Shown in pieces: positions 18,682 to 26,511 of a DNA stretch of 64,000 bases (its first letter is position 1; the number at the start of each line of letters is the position of its first letter). The translations under genes were made by a program, and so were the position numbers. Source of the DNA: Neolewinella agarilytica (GTDB lineage: Bacteria > Bacteroidota > Bacteroidia > Chitinophagales > Saprospiraceae); NCBI RefSeq assembly GCF_900110645.1, contig NZ_FOFB01000010.1, forward strand, positions 124,001 through 188,000, written 5' to 3'. Under the pieces are notes generated by a model. The model searched no databases. It had not been told where the DNA came from and saw only the letters and a list, made by a program, of their open reading frames with translations.

Positions 18682-19353
18682 TCATTTTGGGTAATGCGAT
18701 TCCACCTTAACCGTATCCCCTTTTTCATTGAAGTATAGCCATTCGCCGAACTTAACGGGGTACTTATTGCGAATAATCAAACTATCCACAATTTCATAGG
18801 TCATTGGGTCAACGTGTAAGACAGTATCTTGCCACAAGCTATCAATTTGCCTGTACTGCCCTTCTTCTAAAACACTTAGGCTACGCCGGCTAAATTTTAC
18901 GGAACGCCCCATTAGCACACCATTCCGATAGTTCTCCAGTGTAACAGTTTCATTTTTTGTCCTAGCATTACATTCCCTTATTCGTACAACTATTGCTTCC
19001 TCTTTTAGACCAATCTCCTCTTCCTTTTTTGACGTATAACGGCACCCAAGAAGCCAATGGCCGTGTACACCATTATGCCAAGTCACAATGGGCCGCTTTT
19101 CTCCATTTAGGTTCGCATCTACGTTTATTTCATTACCTCGAAAGGTATAAACAATAGTATCTCCAGATCGCTGGTATACGATAGTATCCGGTTCACCAGC
19201 CAATTGCAGCCAGGAATTGAGGTGTTGAATATTTTGATATGCTTTACCCTTATGTGGTATTCTTTCCGAAAGAGAGTGCAGAAAGCCCTTTGTTATCTTT
19301 TGAGCAGATAGTGAACAGGATAAGAAGAGAAGGAAAGCAGCTATTCTATTCAT
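18682..19353 (-). CDS. Secreted protein of unknown function
   Basis: A signal peptide (about residues 1-17, ending CSLSAQ) precedes a 200-residue beta-rich domain. The C-terminal part has repeated strand patterns such as GEWLYFNEKGDTVKVESHY, which loosely recall MORN-like repeats of Bacteroidota secreted proteins, but I would not assign a family. It converges with the toxin-antitoxin pair, sharing its AT-rich composition and lying between the dehydrogenase and ThuA genes, so it may be part of the same insertion. Confidence 0.6.
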   Translation of the reverse strand: MNRIAAFLLFLSCSLSAQKITKGFLHSLSERIPHKGKAYQNIQHLNSWLQLAGEPDTIVYQRSGDTIVYTFRGNEINVDANLNGEKRPIVTWHNGVHGHWLLGCRYTSKKEEEIGLKEEAIVVRIRECNARTKNETVTLENYRNGVLMGRSVKFSRRSLSVLEEGQYRQIDSLWQDTVLHVDPMTYEIVDSLIIRNKYPVKFGEWLYFNEKGDTVKVESHYPK

Positions 19354-19471
19354 ACTTTCTTAAACACTGCTTAAGTAATTTTATTTTTTAAAGCTGCGAT
19401 GGTTAATTCAGCAAAAGGAATCGGTCAGAAAATAAAAGCTTAATTGTAAATTGTTCAAACATCCACGAATC

Positions 19472-20458
19472 ATGCGCTACAACCTACTTACCCTCGGGGC
19501 CATGCTGTCCCTCCTTTGCTCCTGCAATCCTTCCTCTGCACCCGCGTCCGCGCCCGAAAAAGAGGCGGAGAAGCCGCTAATCGTGTTCGTGACCGGCGAC
19601 GAAGAATACAGGTCAGAAGAGTCGATGCCCATGCTGGCCAGACTGGTGGAACGGGAATTGGGGGCGCGTACGCAGGTGCTGTTTGCCTTGGATTCAGCAG
19701 GGTTTGTCAACCCAAACGTCAATGATAATATCGAGGGACTGGAAGCCCTGGACGATGCCGACATGATGGTCCTCTTCACCCGCTGGCGCGCCCTGCCGGA
19801 CGCGCAGGCCCAGCACATTCTCGACTTCGCCGAAAGCGGTAAACCCATGGCTGGTTTCCGGACCAGCACCCATGCTTTCATGTATAAAGACGACTCCCTG
19901 CGCCAGCACCTCAACAACGACTGGCCAACGGCCGTCTTCGGCCAGCAGTGGATCACCCACCACGGCCATTTTGATGATGGACACGACCCGCTCACCGCCG
20001 TTAGTCTCGTCGAAGAGGCTCACAGCCCCATCCTTAATGGTATACAACCCTTTGATGCTTACTCCTGGCTCTATCACGTTGATGGCGGGGAGTGGAAGAT
20101 TAACCCGAAGACAAAGCAACTGCTACGCGGCAAGTCCCTCCGCTCCAAGCACGAGGAAGCCGGTCGGCTTGATCAGTTCCCGCTCAACAATCCCGTTGCC
20201 TGGACGAACGACTATAAAGGTGCCCGTGTCTTTTTCACGACCCTGGGCCACCCTTACGACTGGCAAAATGAAAATATGCGCCGGCTGGCCCTTAATGGTA
20301 TTGCCTGGGCGCTGGATCGTGCTGATGACATCCCCGCCGAGGGTTTTAACCCAACCATTATCGGGAGTTACCAACCGAACAATTCGGGCTTTGGGGAGAA
20401 ATTTAAAAAAGGCTTACGCCCGGAAGAGTTGTTTAAAGAAAATGGCCTTCCTCGTTAG
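19472..20458 (+). CDS. ThuA-domain lipoprotein
   Basis: ThuA-like proteins adopt a class-I glutamine-amidotransferase-like fold and occur in carbohydrate-use loci. Here a lipoprotein signal (LSLLCSC) is followed by the ThuA domain (about 35-320): PLIVFVTGDEEYRS, ADMMVLFTRWRALP, HILDFAESGKPMAGFRTSTHAF, and the late block KGARVFFTTLGHPYDW. In many bacteria ThuA domains accompany membrane-bound dehydrogenase/CxxCH proteins, and one lies 1.5 kb upstream here, suggesting a shared periplasmic sugar-oxidation role. The start is ATG 19472, seven codons inside a TTG-initiated open frame, because it begins the signal peptide. A dispersed-motif copy is embedded at 19663-19679 and a variant at 19537-19555. 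Confidence 0.85.
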   Translation: MRYNLLTLGAMLSLLCSCNPSSAPASAPEKEAEKPLIVFVTGDEEYRSEESMPMLARLVERELGARTQVLFALDSAGFVNPNVNDNIEGLEALDDADMMVLFTRWRALPDAQAQHILDFAESGKPMAGFRTSTHAFMYKDDSLRQHLNNDWPTAVFGQQWITHHGHFDDGHDPLTAVSLVEEAHSPILNGIQPFDAYSWLYHVDGGEWKINPKTKQLLRGKSLRSKHEEAGRLDQFPLNNPVAWTNDYKGARVFFTTLGHPYDWQNENMRRLALNGIAWALDRADDIPAEGFNPTIIGSYQPNNSGFGEKFKKGLRPEELFKENGLPR

Positions 20459-20460
20459 TT

Positions 20461-20874
20461 CTAGCTAAACCGCTTGCTGAACGCTTCATTCATAGCCATG
20501 AGACCGCTTTTGGCCGCTTTCATCAATTTCGCCTCCATCAAGGGGACAAGCACGCCCGTAAATTTTTCGCCGTGTACCACGGTGGTGGTTCCGTCGCCAT
20601 TCTGCGTAAGTAGAAAATAATGTTCTCCGTCGAACAGCCAACCGCTACAAATTCGCCCTCCCCATCGGAGTTCTTTTCCTGGCTTAACCACCAAAACCTC
20701 CGAAAGGGAATCTACACCGTTTTGCGTAATGGTCACGGTGTTGCCAACTTGCCAGTTGCCGGAAACGGAGGTAATGAGCGGATTCCAGGATGGGTACTTG
20801 GAAAAATCCGTTAGTTCTGCCCACACCTCATGCGATGAGACTGGCAGCTCAATTACTGTATCAAGTTGTAACAT
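20461..20874 (-). CDS. SRPBCC (START-like) family protein, copy 1
   Basis: The 137-residue protein matches the polyketide-cyclase/START-like fold: a first strand (MLQLDTVIELPVSSHEVW), then DFSKYPSWNPLI, and late strands GEHYFLLTQNGDGTTTVVHGE before a C-terminal helix. These proteins hold a hydrophobic ligand in a helix-grip pocket; the ligand here is unknown. A close paralogue of the same length lies upstream, and a Crp-type regulator precedes that one, so all three may form one minus-strand operon. It ends 2 bp from the convergent ThuA stop. Confidence 0.8.
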   Translation of the reverse strand: MLQLDTVIELPVSSHEVWAELTDFSKYPSWNPLITSVSGNWQVGNTVTITQNGVDSLSEVLVVKPGKELRWGGRICSGWLFDGEHYFLLTQNGDGTTTVVHGEKFTGVLVPLMEAKLMKAAKSGLMAMNEAFSKRFS

Positions 20875-20968
20875 TCTTTTTTAGCTCTACTTCTTAGCCG
20901 CAAAGATGTCGCTAAGCGACATTGCTTTTCATTGATGTAGGTCAATAAGCAAAAACAAGGCTCACCCG

Positions 20969-21382
20969 TTATTTCAGTCGTTCCAGCAAGGCATTGTTCA
21001 TGGCCTCAAAACCAGTTTTTGTATCCTTATTCAATTTCGTGCGAAAGAGCGGCACCAGAAGGCCCGAGAAGTTTTCCCCGTGGGTGAGGGTGGTTGTTCC
21101 ATCACCATTATCTTTTAGCAGGAAATAGTGCTCCCCATCAAAGAGCCCTTTGAACAAAAGACTCCCTGACCAGCGGAGTTCTTTCCCGTAAGCAAAGGCT
21201 AAAACCTTTGGCTTAAAATCCATTCCCCCGGCAGTGATGGCGACAATGTTGCCCCTGGCCCAGTCCCCACTGGCTTGCGTAATAAACGGGTTCCAGTCCG
21301 GATAAGCCGCGAAGTTGGTTAGTTCAGCCCATACCCGGTCCGGGCTGGCGGGCAGATCGATGGTAGTGGTCAGTTGTAGCAT
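20969..21382 (-). CDS. SRPBCC (START-like) family protein, copy 2
   Basis: This is a tandem paralogue of the downstream gene: MLQLTTTIDLPASPDRVW, then NFAAYPDWNPFI and GEHYFLLKDNGDGTTTLTHGE. A longer frame exists to 21442, but ATG 21382 is chosen because it gives the same 137-residue length and N-terminus as the paralogue, and because both genes then share a TCTTTG- or CCTTTG-type -7-like box about 20-25 nt before the start. The ligand is unknown. Confidence 0.8.
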   Translation of the reverse strand: MLQLTTTIDLPASPDRVWAELTNFAAYPDWNPFITQASGDWARGNIVAITAGGMDFKPKVLAFAYGKELRWSGSLLFKGLFDGEHYFLLKDNGDGTTTLTHGENFSGLLVPLFRTKLNKDTKTGFEAMNNALLERLK

Positions 21383-21445
21383 AAGACTATCTTTTTCGTT
21401 AGCCCAAAGGTGCAGCCCTACCCCACTACTCCGTCTTGACAAAAG

Positions 21446-22021
21446 TCAAGTGCCGGAATTATCTCGTTTTCTGATGCGACTCATCGTTTCCGGCGTCATG
21501 CCCAGCATCGACGCCAGATAGTGCAGCGGGACAGATTCAAACAGCCCGGGCTTAAAAGCCAAAAGGGCTTCGTAGCGCTCCCGTGCGGACAAGGACAGCA
21601 GGCTGAACACCCGGTCTTCCAGCGTCATAAAGCAGCGGGCAAGAAATTCCTTTTCCAGCGTTTCCCAGTTGGGGATCAACTCTCCCATCCGGAGGTAATG
21701 CTCTTCGGGGAGCGTCCAGAGCTGACAGTTTTCGAGCGCCTGTATGTTCCAGCGGGCGGGGGTGGCAAAGAAGAGTGGGTTAAGATCGGCGACGAAGTAG
21801 CCGGGCGTAAAAATCCATTGGGTAACGTCTTTATCTGCCGTTGGCGCCCACCCACGCAGGTGGCCAATCCGGGGAAATGCGAGCTTGCGAACCATTTGCC
21901 CCTGCCGGAGGAAGTAGTCTCCTTTTTCCAGGTAATCTTCGCGAAAAAGAGCAGCTACTTCAGCCGCTTTCGGCGGGGCAATACAGAAGTTCTCCTGAAG
22001 TAATGCAGGCAGAGTTATCAT
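21446..22021 (-). CDS. Crp/Fnr-family transcriptional regulator
   Basis: An N-terminal cyclic-nucleotide-binding-type beta barrel (about 25-115: YFLRQGQMVRKLAFPRIGHL) is joined to a C-terminal winged helix whose recognition part reads PLHYLASMLGMTPETMSRIR (about 165-184), typical of Bacteroidota Crp-like regulators. There is no cysteine cluster for an Fe-S centre. The effector is unknown. ATG 22021 is preferred over an upstream frame extending to 22147 because it directly follows a TAACTTGC element and matches the family N-terminus. It probably controls the two adjacent START-like genes. Confidence 0.82.
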   Translation of the reverse strand: MITLPALLQENFCIAPPKAAEVAALFREDYLEKGDYFLRQGQMVRKLAFPRIGHLRGWAPTADKDVTQWIFTPGYFVADLNPLFFATPARWNIQALENCQLWTLPEEHYLRMGELIPNWETLEKEFLARCFMTLEDRVFSLLSLSARERYEALLAFKPGLFESVPLHYLASMLGMTPETMSRIRKRDNSGT

Positions 22022-22034
22022 GCTGCGCAAGTTA
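22022..22034 (-). promoter_or_regulatory. TAACTTGC element directly before the Crp-type gene
   Basis: On the minus strand TAACTTGCGCAGC abuts ATG 22021. It resembles the TATCTTGC elements before argE and the acyltransferase, here 13 nt before the start. Confidence 0.4.
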
Positions 22035-22138
22035 CTTATTTGGACGGATTGCGTTTCCTCATTATTCTCCGTATGAATAGCACGAGCCACTTGACCAACA
22101 TCCCCTCCCTGTCCAACGTTTCCCAGAAAACTAAAGCG

Positions 22139-22618
22139 ATGAGACAACTACTCTTTCTATTACTGGCGATCGGCCTCTGCAACTGTACTCCCAAGCCAAC
22201 GGCTCTAAGCACCTCAGCTCACACGGAGAACACAACCTCCTACCTCATCGGCTACACCGGCGGCTGGGGTGGTGGGCCAGCCTACAAACTCGAAAACGGT
22301 AAGCTCTACGAATCCGTCAACCAGCATAACCCCGGCAACGCTGATGCTACGGTAAATGATAACACCTTTAAAACACTTAAATCGGCTACCGGCCTGCAGG
22401 CCATGCAGCGCCTGGCCGAAGACTTCAAAGAGAACGTTATGAGTGAAGTGCCTCCGGGTTTCCAGTGCCCCGAGATGGCTTACGATGGTGTTTGTCCCTA
22501 CTTCATTATCGTCAAAGACGGTAACATCCGCGGCTGGACGCTAAGCGAGAAGGGAACGTACCCCGATTCATTCAAAACCTTCATGGAAGAGGTGGGGGAA
22601 GCGCTGACGGAGATATAG
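22139..22618 (+). CDS. Small lipoprotein of unknown function
   Basis: A lipoprotein signal (MRQLLFLLLAIGLCNC) leads into a 140-residue domain with no family I can name with certainty. It has TSYLIGYTGGWGGGPAYKLENG at the start and a C-terminal helix. Start ATG 22139 is preferred over an in-frame ATG at 22040 because it begins the signal sequence. It is divergent from the Crp-type regulator. Confidence 0.65.
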   Translation: MRQLLFLLLAIGLCNCTPKPTALSTSAHTENTTSYLIGYTGGWGGGPAYKLENGKLYESVNQHNPGNADATVNDNTFKTLKSATGLQAMQRLAEDFKENVMSEVPPGFQCPEMAYDGVCPYFIIVKDGNIRGWTLSEKGTYPDSFKTFMEEVGEALTEI

Positions 22619-22633
22619 TCAAGCAGTCTTAAA

Positions 22634-22711
22634 AGTCAAACAGTAAGAAAGTCAAACAGTCAAGTAGTACGCAATGACTCCATGACTGTTTGACTTTCTT
22701 ACTGCTTGACT
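22634..22711. terminator. Bidirectional hairpin made of short tandem repeats
   Basis: A 29-base arm (22634-22662) is matched by an inverted arm (22683-22711) with one mismatch around a 20-nt loop. Both arms are built from GTCAAACAGT-like words repeated every 7-10 bases. It lies between the convergent lipoprotein and symporter genes, so a terminator for both is likely, although there is no long T tract. Related octamer words recur at 49158-49206. Confidence 0.65.
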
Positions 22712-22737
22712 ATCTGACTCTCTGCCCCCTTGACTCC

Positions 22738-24618
22738 CTACGCGAGGAAACCATAAATCAACGCCAAAATCAAGATTACCGCCAGCGCAGCAATATTGAA
22801 GCCCATCCGTGTACGGAAGAGTGAAGGTTCCAGGTCGATAGCCTTGTAATCGTCCTCCTGCTTGTCAGTATAGATCAGAGCCAGAACGGCTACGGAAAGA
22901 ATTCCGAAGAGGTAAACCGCCCAGTCCGGCACACCAGGTACGGGCTGCATGAAGAGGCGAATGGCGGTACAGAGACCAATAACGATGACGATCAACGCAA
23001 TACCATTACGAATTTTCATGTCGCTCACAAGTCCTTCAGCAGTTGCGGTGTTCTTAGCTACGCCTCCACCTTTGCTCGTCACGGCGCTCAGGCCAATCAT
23101 CAGGGCGGAAGAGATGAGGAACATCAGGGCCATCCGATCAAGGAAAGCCAGATCGGGCATGATAAACTTAAAGAAAAGCGAAAGTGGTACGCCCAGCAGG
23201 ATGACCACCAATGCGGCTTTAGATGTTCCCCGGCGGTAGAACATACCGAAGATAAACACCACCAGTACACCCGGGCTCAGGAAGCCGGTGTATTCCTGGA
23301 TAATCTGGAATACCTGCCCGGCTCCTGCTAACTGAGGGGCAACAATAGCCCCGATAATCAGGGAGGCTGCAGCAGCAATCTGCCCCATTGTCACCTGTCG
23401 TTTCTGGCTGGCCCCCGGGTTTATAAATTTGTTGTAAATGTCGATGGTAAAGATCGTAGAAGCACTGTTCACCATAGAGCTGACTGAAGAGCCAATGGCA
23501 GCCACCAGGGCCGCGAAAGTAAGTCCCCGGAAGCCTTCTCCTACATAATTACCCAATACCCACGGGAATGCCTGGTCGGCTTTGTCGATGTCCACATCAA
23601 TGCCCTTTTCAACAAGCAAATAGTAAGCAGCAATGCCCGGCAAGACGGCAAAGAAGGGAATAAACAACTTCATGAAGGCGGCAAAGGCAATACCCTTTTG
23701 CGCTTCAGGCAGGTTCTTGGCCGCCAGCGCCCGCTGAATGATGTACTGATTAAAGCCCCAGTAATAGGTATTCACAATCCACATTCCACCCAAAAGCAGA
23801 GCCATACCCGGTAGCAGGTTAAAACTGGATTGTATTTCATCTCCGGCAACCAGTTCCGTTGGGTTACCAGCGAAGTCGACCCCCGTGGCCAGCTCGGTTG
23901 TAGCAGCTTTGCTGATAAACGTATCATCGGGTTCAAAGAGCATCTCGAAGTGTCCGGGTAAGGCCCGGTATAGTTCCGAAATACCAGCAAAAACACTGCC
24001 GTCGCCCACGAAACTAAGAATTCCCCAGGCGGCAATCGTTCCTCCAAGAAGGAGTACAACAACCTGAACGACATCCGTCCAAACTACCGCTTTCAAGCCA
24101 CCAAAAATGGAAAAACAGGCAGAATAAAGTACCAAACCAATAATACCCATATACAGTGGCACATCGAGTAGTTGCTCTATGGCCAACGCTCCCAGGTATA
24201 TTACCGTAGCGATGTTGACAAAGACGAAGAGCGCGATCCACATCACCGACATAATCGTGCGCACCGTGCCGTCATAGCGTTCCTCCAGGAACTGTGGCAT
24301 AGTGTAAATTTCCTTTTTCAGGAAGACCGGCAACAAAAATTTAGCGACAATAATGAGCGTAATCGCTGCCATCAGCTCATAGGTAGCAATAGCAAGTCCG
24401 AGCTCGAAGCCCGAGCCATTCATCCCGATAATCTGCTCCGCAGAAATGTTAGAAGCAATGAGTGAACCTCCAACCGCCCACCAGGGAAGACTGCGGCCTG
24501 CCAAAAAATAATCGCTGGCCGTGGCGGCCTTTTCGCGATTGGCGATCCAAATGCCAAAAAGTATAACACCGACGATGTAAACACCGAAAATGATCAGGTC
24601 GATCCCTTGTAATTGCAT
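22738..24618 (-). CDS. Sodium:solute symporter (SSS family, SGLT-like)
   Basis: A polytopic membrane protein with about 14 hydrophobic helices. Family features include SDYFLAGRSLPWWAVGGSLIASNISAEQIIGMNGSG split across the first helices, ERYDGTVRTIMSVMW, and YYWGFNQYIIQRALAAKN. SSS transporters import sugars, amino acids or ions with Na+; this one resembles the SGLT group, suggesting a sugar or related solute. A frame open to 24696 would add 26 residues, but ATG 24618 is preferred because a TATATTGC promoter-like element lies inside that extension and the helix pattern begins here. Confidence 0.85.
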   Translation of the reverse strand: MQLQGIDLIIFGVYIVGVILFGIWIANREKAATASDYFLAGRSLPWWAVGGSLIASNISAEQIIGMNGSGFELGLAIATYELMAAITLIIVAKFLLPVFLKKEIYTMPQFLEERYDGTVRTIMSVMWIALFVFVNIATVIYLGALAIEQLLDVPLYMGIIGLVLYSACFSIFGGLKAVVWTDVVQVVVLLLGGTIAAWGILSFVGDGSVFAGISELYRALPGHFEMLFEPDDTFISKAATTELATGVDFAGNPTELVAGDEIQSSFNLLPGMALLLGGMWIVNTYYWGFNQYIIQRALAAKNLPEAQKGIAFAAFMKLFIPFFAVLPGIAAYYLLVEKGIDVDIDKADQAFPWVLGNYVGEGFRGLTFAALVAAIGSSVSSMVNSASTIFTIDIYNKFINPGASQKRQVTMGQIAAAASLIIGAIVAPQLAGAGQVFQIIQEYTGFLSPGVLVVFIFGMFYRRGTSKAALVVILLGVPLSLFFKFIMPDLAFLDRMALMFLISSALMIGLSAVTSKGGGVAKNTATAEGLVSDMKIRNGIALIVIVIGLCTAIRLFMQPVPGVPDWAVYLFGILSVAVLALIYTDKQEDDYKAIDLEPSLFRTRMGFNIAALAVILILALIYGFLA

Positions 24619-24699
24619 GATATGAGGTAGTAAGTCGTGTAGAGTGTATGCTAAAAGCGTGGCAATATAAGCGATTTGCTGGCTTAGTAGCGTCAAGAG

Positions 24700-26208
24700 T
24701 TAGGGGGTCTCCCGATCCGTAATCGCATGAATGGCCCTGCGCAACTTTTTTACGGGCAGGTACCGTAAGTCTCTATGCTCGCAAGGATCTTCCGCTAAAG
24801 CAACCGTTTCCTGCTCCAGAACATGCAGGGCTTCACCGGCATTCACCCCGCGCTGTAAGGACCTCAACAGGGTAAGTATATGACGGGGGTAACTACTTGA
24901 ATAATTGATTCGCCCAATATATCGGGCCAGGTTATTAATACCATATCCCACAAGTTCCCGGTTCCCAAGTTGAAAATGACACAGCAAAAAAAGTAGTCGG
25001 CTGTAAACTACAGTATCCCGCCGCAGGGGCTGGCGATCATCCAAAACGGGAGATAACTGATCAAGCGCTGAAGAATAATCCCCGTCCATGGCAAAAAGTG
25101 CAGCAAGCTTATAGTACAACACTTGCTTTTTATGACGGTCAACGCCTCGCAACTCCTTGATTTCATCAGGAAACTCCTTTTTTTCCACAAGAGTCATCTG
25201 CCTCGAGTCGTCCAGTAAAAGCTGATTGAGGCGCGACCGCAGGTGCAGAAATTTGTTTTGGCGCAGAATATTCCGCGACTGCCGGCTCGCTGGCAATGAG
25301 TTCGTAAACGCCAGTAAATTTTCGTAGAACTCCTGATGCTCCTGCTCATTCTCCCGGAAAAATGCCAGCATCAGGCAGCGGTCCATCCCCTTCAGATACA
25401 AACTGACATCTCTCATTCTCAGCGTTTCCTCGCTCACAAACTCTTCCATCCACGCACGGGCATGTATGGCCGCTTCGTCGAGTTGTGTCGTACAGTAATG
25501 ATACCAAAACAGTGCCCGACACCGACCAATCCGCTCCCGAAACGTTGACCGGCCGAAAGATGGCCCCGTGAAGTTGTGGTAAAACATTTGATGAAACCGC
25601 TGAGCTTCCACCAGTCCACGCACATGGCCTTTTTCAATAAAGTATCGCTGCAGCGTAAGCTGAAGATTTGACAGCCGCGTAGTCATTTCCTGAATCGCCT
25701 GACGTTGGCGGGACTCCGCCGTCAGTTCCGTCATCCGCTTCTCTTCGGAGCGGGTAATATGCCTGCTTTCAATCATTTTCTCAAACTCCAGGATGAGAAT
25801 ATGGTGTAAATCCAGGTGCAAAGCCCTCGCCCGCTGCTTAGCCCGTTTCAATAGAACCAAAGCCTCCAGATACAACCCACGATCATAAAGAAGGTGAGCA
25901 TAATCCAGGTCCTCCTGTACCTGAATAACCGGATCATGGCGGCGGTGTTGCCGGCGCAAACTTTCTAAAAGCAAACTGTAAAGGTGCCTTTGCAGATTGG
26001 CCATTTTGCCGGTATCCGTTATCCCAAGATCCCGGCGCAACTCCGGATCTGCCAGATCTCTTCCCGCAGCCAAATGCTGAAACAGACGGTAGTACTTATC
26101 GTCTTCATCCTTACCCCGACGCTGGTAGTGATTAGTAAAAAAACGCTTTTCCGATCGGTCCAGCGAATTTATTAAAGCCAACAGCAGCTCTCGTTTGGCA
26201 ATAGCCAT
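24700..26208 (-). CDS. Conserved helical protein of unknown function
   Basis: The 502-residue protein is almost wholly alpha-helical, rich in Arg, Leu and Glu, with repeated helix pairs that look TPR-like (for example YLEALVLLKRAKQRARALH and DGDYSSALDQLSPVL). The N-terminus (LALINSLDRSEKRFFTNHY) is a recognisable block in uncharacterised Bacteroidota proteins. There is no signal peptide or membrane helix. It lies 81 bp upstream of the symporter in the same direction and could be cotranscribed. A dispersed-motif-like copy lies inside at 25230-25247. I do not assign a function. Confidence 0.65.
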   Translation of the reverse strand: MAIAKRELLLALINSLDRSEKRFFTNHYQRRGKDEDDKYYRLFQHLAAGRDLADPELRRDLGITDTGKMANLQRHLYSLLLESLRRQHRRHDPVIQVQEDLDYAHLLYDRGLYLEALVLLKRAKQRARALHLDLHHILILEFEKMIESRHITRSEEKRMTELTAESRQRQAIQEMTTRLSNLQLTLQRYFIEKGHVRGLVEAQRFHQMFYHNFTGPSFGRSTFRERIGRCRALFWYHYCTTQLDEAAIHARAWMEEFVSEETLRMRDVSLYLKGMDRCLMLAFFRENEQEHQEFYENLLAFTNSLPASRQSRNILRQNKFLHLRSRLNQLLLDDSRQMTLVEKKEFPDEIKELRGVDRHKKQVLYYKLAALFAMDGDYSSALDQLSPVLDDRQPLRRDTVVYSRLLFLLCHFQLGNRELVGYGINNLARYIGRINYSSSYPRHILTLLRSLQRGVNAGEALHVLEQETVALAEDPCEHRDLRYLPVKKLRRAIHAITDRETP

Positions 26209-26511
26209 AACAATGTGATTGCATTTGTGAAATGTATGTCAGCTCAGGCTCAAAGGTAAGTAACTACTAAGGTTTACTTTCAAAAAAGGTGTTTGCGCCC
26301 CTCCTCACAGCAGCGAAAAAACCGGGTAAGTGGCCACTTACCCCATCACAAAATCCCCTCCATTATGAATTGATTTTACTATTGCCGGCATGCCACCTTT
26401 AGCATAGCTTCTACATACCAAGTTACATATCAGCTTTAAAGAATTGAAGGGTACCAGACTATTCAAAGCACACTGTTCAGAACCATTTCACTGATGAAAC
26501 TTCACTAGATT
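26209..26511. other. Divergent regulatory region upstream of susC
   Basis: About 300 bp separate the helical-protein gene from susC and should hold divergent promoters. The half nearer susC is AT-rich with several T/A-rich words, but I cannot identify a convincing -33/-7 pair or operator. There is no anti-sigma/ECF pair nearby, so regulation is not evident. Confidence 0.4.

Noticed and set aside
22621..22736. Possible CRISPR or integron-like array in the short tandem tract
   Set aside because: The repeated words are only 7-10 bp and the two halves form one inverted repeat between convergent genes.
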